From positions 647,501 to 687,500 of the forward strand of contig NC_090158.1 of NCBI RefSeq assembly GCF_017916325.1: a DNA stretch of 40,000 bases, written 5' to 3'. This document shows, piece after piece, positions 1-7,966 of the stretch (position 1 is the first letter of the stretch; the number at the start of each line of letters is the position of its first letter). The notes under the pieces were generated by a model. The model worked only from the letters and a program-made list of their open reading frames with translations, was not told where the DNA came from and did not search any database. This DNA is from Leishmania martiniquensis (taxonomy: Eukaryota > Euglenozoa > Kinetoplastea > Trypanosomatida > Trypanosomatidae). Both the position numbers and the translations under genes were made by a program.

Positions 1-48
1 AACGCGAACGAGAGCTACCGCATGCTCGGGGAGCGTCCGTGCGAGTGA
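1..48 (+). CDS. Possible 3' end of an upstream gene (partial)
   Basis: Frame 1 is open from the first base to a TGA at 46-48 and would give 15 residues ending in GERPCE. The composition (N, E, S, Y, M, with acidic residues) looks more like a real protein tail than the Arg/Ser/Ala-rich other frames. The following 480 bp before the next start would suffice for a 3'UTR plus a 5'UTR in this gene-dense stretch. The fragment is too short to assign a function, and it could be chance. Confidence 0.3.
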   Translation, partial: NANESYRMLGERPCE

Positions 49-524
49 GTGAGAGGGGGACGTGTATGTGCCGCACAGACGGAGTAGTCTTCGCGCCTTT
101 CCTCTGGCGGCCCTGCTACTGAGCGTCTCCGTGCTCGCTGGCCCAATCGACTAATGTTAAAGCCGCAGTTTGGCCGTCTCTCTAAAGGGGTGTGCGTCGC
201 CAACGGGCGCCCGCCGGCGCCCTCCCTCTCTTTCCCCCCGACTTCACTGCCGCCTTTCTCCTGGGCGCGCCCGTACGGGTCCGGTGCGACGGACACACAC
301 GAGTAAACGCGCGCGTTGTTATGTCAGCGACTTTCCGTCGCCACCACTTCTCCTTCATCCCTTCGCCACGCCTCTGCGTCTCTCCAACGCGCCGTGTTCT
401 GCGATGACCTCCCCCCGAACTTGTATCACGCGCCCACTCCCGCTCATCGGGCACATGAGCGCGCGCGCACGCACACACACAGTCTCCTTCCGTTTGCATC
501 GTGACACGACACAAGATCGACCAC
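49..524. other. Intergenic spacer
   Basis: No credible gene; the open frames here are Arg/Pro/Ser-rich and overlap on both strands. Pyrimidine-rich stretches lie near 222-262 and 340-380, and an AG at 481-482 follows a CA-rich run. These could serve trans-splicing of the gene starting at 525, but no single acceptor stands out. Confidence 0.5.
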
Positions 525-2855
525 ATGCTCCAGTCACGCGCCCATGGCGGGTGGCGTGCCGCACGCCTGCGTGCGTGCTCTAATGCCGCCATTACCTACG
601 ACTCTTTGTTGCCGTCAGCAGCCCTGTCCTCTTTGGGTATGAGTCTTGCAAGCCGAACTTCAGCATCTGCGCCCGTTGTTGGGGTACGTGCCCGCAGCAC
701 TGACCACTGCACATTCCAGGCTGCCACGCTGCGTGTGCCGGTGCGACGTTGCCAGACAAAAGCGGCCTCGACTGCTTCGACGAGGTTCACCAGTATCGCA
801 CCGCTCAGCTCGGCCTCATTCCTCTCCGTGCTCTTGGAGCCAGAGAGAACAGTGCCGCTCGAGGACACGACGCGGACCTACGCAACGATGGACGTGGTAG
901 AGCGGTGTGACGTGTACGACCCGGGCGTGCCAAACGTGACGTCGTCGCCGCCATCCGCAGCAGAGGTTGGTGCGACACAGGCGGAGCTGGACAGCGAGCC
1001 CGCCGATGCTGTTCCGACAGCACCGGCGTACCCGCTGCGCGCTGCGCACGCACAGGGTCGACTCTGGTCGCATTTTGTGGGCGCGCAGGCGACGGCGGCC
1101 GAGGGAGGCCTCGGCGAGGTCTGCGCCGCGCCGCCAGCGTGGCTCGTACAGCTCTGCCGAGACTTCTATTTCCGCACCGACACCAGCGCGGCAGACAAGC
1201 GAGTCGCCGACGACTTTGACACGGTCGCGCAGGCAAGCGATCCGCTCGCTGACCAGGCAGCGGTTGAGGCGGCAGCGCGTACGGGAGGCCGCCGTGGGGT
1301 GGCGTCGGCGCCAGCGCCGACTGGCAGCTCCTCTGCTGCCACGTTGATTAGCCGCGCTGACGGCTCGATGGAAGTGGATCCCTACGTTTGGCTGCCCTTC
1401 GACCTGCTCGACGTAAAGGATTACAACGTGGGGCCCTACGAGTTCCCGCCTACCGCGACGTACACAATGGAGCAGCAGGTGAAGCTGTGTCTTGGGCAGC
1501 GGCACAAGGAGTACGTGCACTTCTGCAACACCTACTGCTTCCCTGAGCGGTGGCAGATGCCCACCTCCATGGGGACGCAGCCGGCACGACTACTGGTCGA
1601 TCCGTCGTGCCCGACGCCTGTGGTCTTCCTGCAGCTGTCCCCAGACTTTCCACCTGCGCTGTGGCTGCCCATGAAGCCTTCCGTGGCCGCCATCCGTGGT
1701 GTCCTCAGCAGCTTCGCAACTCAGGCGTACTTGCACCGCGAGGAGCAACACACTGTGTTCGCACACCGATACGAGACGGTGAAGCGCGTGATGGAGCTGC
1801 AGCAGCTGCCCACCACGCAGGAGGGCGATATACTGCGCTTTATGGCGTACGAGGCACGCAACACCCCGTACCTCGATGCCCCGCTGCGCGAGTACCCGAA
1901 CCATCAGGAGTTCTTTCTGGGCGAGTACGACGACCCCGAGCGGCTGCTGGAGCACTTCGACCTCTGCCCTTTCCTTTTTGCCATCCCTCATCTGCGCACC
2001 GTGACGGACCTGCACGCCGAACGCATGACGCCAACGGTCGAGGGCGCCGGGGTGGCACCGTCCCTGTTCCGCTGCGTCTTCTCCAAGGCCCTCGTTCAAG
2101 TCTCCGTCCACCTCTCGGCGGAGGTGAAGCTGCCGCCGCAAGACCCTGAGGCGTTTCACTTCATGTGGAAAGATTCCCAAGTCGTGCCCAAGATGCGAGT
2201 CCCCGTCTTTGCGCGCGTGTCGTGGCCGGACAACCGCAACCTTTGCGGCGGTGGCATGCTGCCGCGCCGCTTCAATAAGCTCTTCGGCACCGAGTTTGCC
2301 TCCGACATCCCGGTGGACGCTATCCTCAGCGTCTACTACGTCATGCAGTGGGCGCAGCGGGTGCAGGACCTGCTGGGGGTAACTGGTATGCGGCAGCGCG
2401 TGGCGGAGCTGGAGGCGGCGGCGCACCTTCCCGAGCCGCCGAAGCTGTACCCCGGCACCCGCGAGATCCCCAACCCGGAGTACACAACCCATGAGCGGCT
2501 GGGGATGCACATCCAATACTTGAGCCACCTGGGCGATCCGCAGGTGCTGAGCACCATTGAAGCGCTGCTCCCGGCGGCATCCGCGCCGGTGCGCATGGGC
2601 TGCGCCAAGGCGGCGCTGATTGCCGGAGACCGAGAGCTTTTTCGCCGCATCGTCTCCAGTGAGCCACCGGGTCGTATGCAGCACTACATGACAAAGCTCG
2701 TTGTGAAGCGTAAGGCTCGCGACCTCGTGGACCCAGAGCCACGGCTGCTGGAGGATCAGTACGAGTTTGCCGCCCCACTGTGGACGAAGCGGGGGACGCG
2801 CATTGACCGCAACACGCTGGAGGGTGCCGTGGATGCAGCTCGGCTGCTGCGGTAG
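525..2855 (+). CDS. Conserved-looking protein of unknown function, probably mitochondrial (776 aa)
   Basis: I do not recognise a family. The frame is open from 501, but position 501 is GTG; the first ATG is at 525, with a second in-frame ATG at 639. From 525 the N-terminus is rich in Arg, Ser and Ala and lacks acidic residues for about 25 residues, typical of a mitochondrial presequence; the stretch after 639 has the same character. Residues ~90-260 are Ala-rich and variable. From ~280 the protein is well-composed, with many Trp, Tyr, Phe, Pro and acidic residues (for example WLPFDLLDVKDY near residue 290). The last ~100 residues look helical, possibly repeat-like. No transmembrane segment or catalytic motif is evident. 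Codon use is strongly G/C-ending, supporting a real gene. A kinetoplastid-specific mitochondrial factor (ribosome or RNA-processing component) is a guess only. Confidence 0.85.
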   Translation: MLQSRAHGGWRAARLRACSNAAITYDSLLPSAALSSLGMSLASRTSASAPVVGVRARSTDHCTFQAATLRVPVRRCQTKAASTASTRFTSIAPLSSASFLSVLLEPERTVPLEDTTRTYATMDVVERCDVYDPGVPNVTSSPPSAAEVGATQAELDSEPADAVPTAPAYPLRAAHAQGRLWSHFVGAQATAAEGGLGEVCAAPPAWLVQLCRDFYFRTDTSAADKRVADDFDTVAQASDPLADQAAVEAAARTGGRRGVASAPAPTGSSSAATLISRADGSMEVDPYVWLPFDLLDVKDYNVGPYEFPPTATYTMEQQVKLCLGQRHKEYVHFCNTYCFPERWQMPTSMGTQPARLLVDPSCPTPVVFLQLSPDFPPALWLPMKPSVAAIRGVLSSFATQAYLHREEQHTVFAHRYETVKRVMELQQLPTTQEGDILRFMAYEARNTPYLDAPLREYPNHQEFFLGEYDDPERLLEHFDLCPFLFAIPHLRTVTDLHAERMTPTVEGAGVAPSLFRCVFSKALVQVSVHLSAEVKLPPQDPEAFHFMWKDSQVVPKMRVPVFARVSWPDNRNLCGGGMLPRRFNKLFGTEFASDIPVDAILSVYYVMQWAQRVQDLLGVTGMRQRVAELEAAAHLPEPPKLYPGTREIPNPEYTTHERLGMHIQYLSHLGDPQVLSTIEALLPAASAPVRMGCAKAALIAGDRELFRRIVSSEPPGRMQHYMTKLVVKRKARDLVDPEPRLLEDQYEFAAPLWTKRGTRIDRNTLEGAVDAARLLR

Positions 2856-3482
2856 CCGAGCTGCTCCTCGAACTGGAGCCATCATCACACCCCGGCACGT
2901 ACCCCTCCCCCCTCCCCCCTTCCTTTCCTCCTGCGCGCACGGTCCTTGCAGCAGAGAGGGGGAGAGGTACGTGCCGGAGAACGGGACGTAAGCGCGATAA
3001 GAAAGGGCGCGTGCCGCTGCTGGGCAAAAGCTGAAAAGGGGGAAAAAGCGAAGGCGAATGGGTGACTGACCCGCCTCGATGGATGTGTGCGCGCAGAGGG
3101 AGGGGGGAGGAGGGAGACAGACTGAGAGAGAGGGGAGGGGGAGGGTGGTGCCCGCAGAGGCGCGTGGCAAGTGAAACGTGAACGACAGGGATCGACCAGT
3201 GGGCCCCTCGCCCCTCTTCATGAGCTGCCCGACCCGCGCCCCATTTCTTTTCTTCTTCTCTCCCCTCTTACGCCCCCACCTGCACTGCTGAGCGCTTTCC
3301 CTCCTCCTCCTCCTCTTCCCCTCTACTGCACACACTCGCACGCATGTATTCATCACTGCCGTCGACGTTGGCCGTGATCAGAGGTGCGCACCCCACAGCA
3401 CCGTTTCTGTCCGCTGCTGCCTCTTCTTTCCCCCTTTCCTTTCCTTCCACCCCCCTCTGCTTGCAGACGCCCCGTGTCTGGG
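2856..3482. other. Intergenic spacer with purine-rich G tract and splice signal
   Basis: Spacer between two + strand genes. It holds a purine-rich block at 3096-3145 with several runs of three to six G separated by single A, then a long pyrimidine-rich segment (3240-3330 and 3419-3464). No gene is seen. Confidence 0.6.
3419..3466 (+). promoter_or_regulatory. Polypyrimidine tract and likely trans-splice acceptor for ELP3
   Basis: An almost pure C/T run ends in TTGCAG, with AG at 3465-3466, 16 nt before the ATG at 3483. This is the standard layout of a trypanosomatid spliced-leader acceptor and supports 3483 over the longer upstream open frame starting at 3384. Confidence 0.6.
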
Positions 3483-5621
3483 ATGGCTGACCAATACGGC
3501 GCCGACGAGGCGGCGCACAAGCGCTTGCGGACGGAGGGGCAGTCTGCTTCTTCCTCTGCACCTGCAGCACCACCCCTTCCCCTTGATGCGGCACAAGGCG
3601 TCAAGCCTGCGGCGGCGAGCGGCCCACTCCCGGCGTCCTCGGCACCGTCCCCAAAGGGGGGCAGCATTGCGTCGACGTTGCATACCAGCGCCAAGGAGGC
3701 GCGCTTCGAGGGCCGCTGCATGCCGTCGTCCTTTCACTCGCTTCTCGGAGACTACGAGGTGCCAGAGGAGGCAAAGGATCTGGAGGACCTCGTTGGTGGG
3801 CACGAGGACTTCAGCGACCTCCCCGAGGCCCGCCGCGAAGCCCTCTTGCAGTCTGTACGCACGCTGGTGAAGAAGGCGGCTGGAGTCACCGCGGTCGGCC
3901 AGCTCGAGCACCTGCGAGTGAAGGCGTCGCGGCTTCACGGCTTCAAAGATACGGCGCGCAAGTCAGAGTTGACGGCGGCATACCGGCAGCTCGTCCGCGA
4001 AGGCGCCATTCGCGAGAACGCCATCGTTGAAGAGCTGCTTATCCGAAAAAAAGGCAAGTCGCACAGCGGTGTGCTCGTGGTGACCGTATTCATGGGCCCT
4101 GGCGAGTTCAGCTGCCCCAAGGACTGCTACTACTGCCCCAACCAGCCTGGCATCGCACGCAGCTACTTGCTGAAGGAGCCGGGCGTGCTGCGCGGCTTCC
4201 GCAACGGTTGGGACCCTATCAGCCAGTTCTACGACCGCGCCAGCGCACTGGAGAACAACGGGCACGTCGTGGACAAGATCGAGCTCATCATCCTCGGCGG
4301 CACCTTCTCCTTCTATCCCGCGCGCTACGCTGAGGAGTTCATGGCGGCATCCTTCTACGCCGCGAACACGTACTACGACTCGGCGCCGCTGCGGCCGATG
4401 CGCGGCTTGGCAGAGGAACTGACGCTGAATGAGGACGCACGCTGCCGCATCATCGGGATCACCGTGGAGACGCGGCCCGACTACATTAGTGTCCGTGAGC
4501 TGCGCCGCTTCCGCCAGCTCGGCGTTACCCGTGTGCAACTCGGCATCCAGCACCTCGACGACGACATCCTTAACATCATCAACCGCGACTGCCCCACCGC
4601 CAAGACAGTCGTCGCAATTCAGCGGCTGCTAGACGCCGGGTTCAAAGTGGACGCGCACTGGATGCCGGACCTTCCAGGGAGCAGCTTCGAGAAGGACATG
4701 GAGCTCTTTGAGTCTCTCTTCTCCCCTGACAATGAGCTATTTCAGGTGGATCAGTGGAAGGTGTACCCCACCGCCACCGTTCCTTTCACCCAAATCAGCG
4801 CGTGGTACAAAGAAGGGAGGTACAAGCCGTACGCGGAGCTCGAGAACGGCGCCTACATGGTGAAGCTGCTGGTGTACATCATGGAACACTGCCCCTACCG
4901 CATCCGACTCAACCGCATTATTCGCGATATCCCAACGACGTACATCATGGGCGGGGAAAAGCGGTGCAACCTGCGCCAGGTGATCGAGGCCGAGATGCGC
5001 GCACGCCACATCCGGTGCAAGGACATCCGAGAACGCGAATGCAAGGGCAACCCGATCGACCGCGCCAATACGCACCTCTTCACCGATGAGTTTCGCGCCA
5101 GTGAAGGGACCGAGTTTTACCTGTCTGTAGAGAACAAAGATCGCACGCAGCTGTATGGGCACCTTCGCCTGCGGCTGCGTGACGACGCCACAGCAGAGGA
5201 AAGCAACATCCTATCAGTTCTCCGGGGCTGCGCGCTCGTTCGGGAGCTGCACACGTACGGCAAGCTCATCGCCGTCAGCCAGCAGAACACCGGGCATGAG
5301 GCGCAGCACGTGGGCGTGGGGACGCAGCTCATGCGGGAGGCCGAGTGCATTGCAAAGGAGCGTGGCTACCATCGCATGGCCGTGATTGCCGGCGTTGGGG
5401 TGCGTCGCTACTACGCGAAGCTCGGCTATCGACTCGAGGACACGTACATGGTGAAGGCACTGGGCGACCACGCAAGTGCCATCACGGAGGAGCAGGTGGC
5501 GCAGGACGACGACAACGAGAACTCGGCCTACAGCAGTTTCATGAGCGCCATCAAATCCTTTTTTGGGCTACCGAAGGCGACACCCAAGAGGGAGCCCACA
5601 CAGGCAGGGGACAGGCGGTGA
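3483..5621 (+). CDS. ELP3b: Elongator-type ELP3 protein (radical SAM + GNAT), ELP3b-like
   Basis: 712 aa from ATG 3483; the frame is open upstream, but that part is 5'UTR ahead of the splice acceptor. Residues 1-80 are low complexity. A radical-SAM domain follows (~190-480) with the cluster motif CPKDCYYC (C211, C215, C218; C-x3-C-x2-C). A C-terminal GNAT domain (~545-665) includes VGVGTQLM and GVGVRRYYAKLGY, matching the ELP3 acetyl-CoA region. Elp3 makes the cm5-type modification of wobble uridine in tRNA; T. brucei has two paralogues, ELP3a and ELP3b, the latter reported to repress rDNA transcription. Canonical eukaryotic Elp3 has a longer first cysteine spacing (C-x9-C-x2-C in yeast), so this compact motif suggests the divergent ELP3b type; that paralogue assignment is inference. 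A ~45-residue polar C-terminal tail follows the GNAT fold. The family call is firm. Confidence 0.93.
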   Translation: MADQYGADEAAHKRLRTEGQSASSSAPAAPPLPLDAAQGVKPAAASGPLPASSAPSPKGGSIASTLHTSAKEARFEGRCMPSSFHSLLGDYEVPEEAKDLEDLVGGHEDFSDLPEARREALLQSVRTLVKKAAGVTAVGQLEHLRVKASRLHGFKDTARKSELTAAYRQLVREGAIRENAIVEELLIRKKGKSHSGVLVVTVFMGPGEFSCPKDCYYCPNQPGIARSYLLKEPGVLRGFRNGWDPISQFYDRASALENNGHVVDKIELIILGGTFSFYPARYAEEFMAASFYAANTYYDSAPLRPMRGLAEELTLNEDARCRIIGITVETRPDYISVRELRRFRQLGVTRVQLGIQHLDDDILNIINRDCPTAKTVVAIQRLLDAGFKVDAHWMPDLPGSSFEKDMELFESLFSPDNELFQVDQWKVYPTATVPFTQISAWYKEGRYKPYAELENGAYMVKLLVYIMEHCPYRIRLNRIIRDIPTTYIMGGEKRCNLRQVIEAEMRARHIRCKDIRERECKGNPIDRANTHLFTDEFRASEGTEFYLSVENKDRTQLYGHLRLRLRDDATAEESNILSVLRGCALVRELHTYGKLIAVSQQNTGHEAQHVGVGTQLMREAECIAKERGYHRMAVIAGVGVRRYYAKLGYRLEDTYMVKALGDHASAITEEQVAQDDDNENSAYSSFMSAIKSFFGLPKATPKREPTQAGDRR

Positions 5622-6682
5622 TGGCAGCCATGCTAACTGACTAAGCCCTCCTTCTACCCGCGCCTGCTTTACTGTCCTTACCCCAAAATTGTCGATGCTG
5701 ACGCCTACGTAGCGTGCCTGGCCACCGAGCGCCTCCGTTTCTGTCGTACCTTCATCCCTCCCCCATCCTCTCTCTCTTCGGCTGCTGCGGTTGCGAAGGC
5801 TGTGGTGCCTCCCCGTTCCTCCTTCCCACGCGCCCCCCTTCCTCTGCCTAGTGTCCGCGCACCTGCGTCGTCTCCACCGTTTTTCCTCTCTCTGTTTTCC
5901 CTAAAGGTGCGTGAGTCGTCATCGAGTAAGTTGCTGTTGTGCAGCGCACAGTGACCGCATCCCCCTTCCTCTCCCCAAAGAAATAATCGTTATAAAGGAA
6001 AGGGCATGTACACTGTAGCGCTTGACGGACACGGCTCGCGCCTTCCCTGCCTTCAACCCGACCCTCTTCCCTTCTCCCTCTATCACATATCGCGGACACG
6101 GCAGCCGTTTCGCCTTGGTAAGATGGTGTGGTGTGCACCCGCAGGGACAGAGACAGAGGGGCGAAGACTAGAGGCGCGCAAGCGGGCGAGCATGACCCGT
6201 CGAGGGCAACCACCTAAGTCCCGCCGCCCCGCGGTCGCCGAGGTAGTAGGGAGGAAAAAAATATATATTTATATCCTATGCTGCCCGTGCCCGGGTACGC
6301 GGATTCCAGTGATCGGGGCGCTTCGCCTTCCACCTCGTTGTCATTACTATGCATCCTCGTACGCGTGCCTCGTGCTCGAAGGTTGAGGTGACGCCTCCTC
6401 GATCACGCGTAGGGCATGAACTCCGCTTTTCATTTGTGCACCCTTTTCCTCCCTCCATCTTCCCGTGTTGCACCACTCCGCCCACTGACGATCGTGGGGA
6501 GGTTTTGCCTGCTCACGGGACAGCTTCTCACACTCACACGCAGCGCCTTCTCACGGCGCGCGCGCTTTCATCATAAAGCTGATCTCCTCATTTTTTTGTG
6601 CATCTTCTTCGCCGGCACTCACTCGCCACCGCCGCCGCCGCCCCTTACCCACGCCGACGGGAGCGAGGAGAAGAACTACAGC
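5622..6682. other. Intergenic spacer
   Basis: About 1.06 kb without a credible gene. Contains pyrimidine-rich runs (5740-5860), a small A/T-rich patch at 6253-6275 that stands out in this G+C-rich DNA, pyrimidine stretches near 6430-6480 and 6583-6613, and a short (CCG)n run near 6630-6645, all presumably UTR and splice or polyadenylation context for the genes on either side. Confidence 0.55.
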
Positions 6683-7966
6683 ATGCGACGGCGCGGCAGC
6701 CACTTCACGAGTGCGATGGCAGGGCGCAGCTCTCAGGCCGCCATTGCCGGCACCACTGCTCACGTCTTGCCGTCCGCGGCAGCGCAGGCGAGGGTGCTGA
6801 CAATGGCGACGTTGTTCTCCACTCCGCTGCTGACAGCGCGGCGGCCCAAGTCCTTCGCCGCCAGGATTCACGACATGACCATCATGCGCATGGGAAACTC
6901 GTACAAGCCGAGCAAGTACAGTTCCAAAGACATCAGCTCGAGTCCGCGGGCCGGCGTTGGCCATGACCCCGTCTTCGCCAATTACCTCTTCAAAAAGGTT
7001 GTGGGGCCGCTGCGGCGCAAGCAAGGTAACTCGCCGGAGGACTTCCTCAGCGTGGACGAAGCCAGTAAGTGGATGGAGGCCACGAACGCAGCGAAGGTCC
7101 TCGGAATAAAGGAGGATGAGCTGCCCAAGCTGACGAAGATGATGCTGGAGGACAAGTTCAGGAAGGAGTACAAGGAGCGCAGCAACGCGCATCAAGAGGA
7201 GGTGGTGATCGCGACGGAGGTTCTTCTAGAATACCTTGACTCTTCCCTCTACCAGAAGAAGAATCGGCAGTACTACCGCAAGTTTCTGGAGAACATAAGG
7301 GCCGAGGTGGATGCGGAGCTGAAGGGCGAGCAATCCGAGCGCAATCAGTCGCTCACGTTTTGGTTCGGCATCGCCATCACCGGCGCCTGCGCCGTCATCA
7401 TCTTTGTTGCGTACTCTCGCCTGTACGTTACGCGAAAGGATGTGACCAACATCGGCGTCAAGGTATCCGAGTACTTCTTGATGACGTTTCTGCAGCCCAA
7501 GAACATTGAGCCCAAGCCAGATTACAGCACCCGGTACTTCAACACACCCACCGCCATGGAGCTGGATAGGAAGAACGGCCGGTACGGCAAGCAGTTTCTG
7601 GGTGCGGATGCCATACGCCAGGCGGAACTCTCAGCAGCTTACGAGGAGCGAGAGGAGGCGGAGATGGTAAAGCTGTTTAACGACGAGCACGAGCGCAGGT
7701 TGCGCGATGCTCAAGATGACAAGGCCCGCAGCAGCCGCGTCGCCGTGCACCTCCCTGAACAGAGCGAGAGGGCGGGGGAGGCTGCGCTGCTATGTGAGCA
7801 CAGCGTTAAAACGGCCTTTGAGAAGATGACCTTTCCTGAATTTAGTGGCATGCTGGCGAGCAACTTCGGTGGCGGCTCGCGCTTTCAGCGGCTGACGGCG
7901 GACACGTCGGCTCGGGCAGAGCACTTGGACCTCGCACGTGAGCGGCTCAAATCGCAAGGCTCATAG
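6683..7966 (+). CDS. Unknown single-span membrane protein, probably mitochondrial (427 aa)
   Basis: The frame is open from 6416, but residues before 6683 look like translated 5'UTR (Pro/Leu/Ser runs), so the ATG at 6683 is preferred; later ATGs are possible. The N-terminal ~65 residues are rich in Arg, Ala, Ser and Thr with almost no acidic residues (MRRRGSHFTS...), like a mitochondrial presequence. Residues ~100-220 are strongly charged and helical. One clear hydrophobic span lies at ~223-245 (FWFGIAITGACAVIIFVAY), followed by a basic residue pair and a second charged domain, with a likely helical or coiled region at ~330-370 rich in Glu, Arg and Ala. The topology suggests an inner-membrane anchored protein with domains on both sides. 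No family recognised. Repeat copy 1 begins 263 bp after its stop, presumably in its 3'UTR. Confidence 0.85.
   Translation: MRRRGSHFTSAMAGRSSQAAIAGTTAHVLPSAAAQARVLTMATLFSTPLLTARRPKSFAARIHDMTIMRMGNSYKPSKYSSKDISSSPRAGVGHDPVFANYLFKKVVGPLRRKQGNSPEDFLSVDEASKWMEATNAAKVLGIKEDELPKLTKMMLEDKFRKEYKERSNAHQEEVVIATEVLLEYLDSSLYQKKNRQYYRKFLENIRAEVDAELKGEQSERNQSLTFWFGIAITGACAVIIFVAYSRLYVTRKDVTNIGVKVSEYFLMTFLQPKNIEPKPDYSTRYFNTPTAMELDRKNGRYGKQFLGADAIRQAELSAAYEEREEAEMVKLFNDEHERRLRDAQDDKARSSRVAVHLPEQSERAGEAALLCEHSVKTAFEKMTFPEFSGMLASNFGGGSRFQRLTADTSARAEHLDLARERLKSQGS

Noticed and set aside
1590..3356. 588-codon open frame on the minus strand
   Set aside because: Shadow of the + strand gene at 525-2855; Arg/His/Leu-rich composition and opposite to the directional gene cluster.
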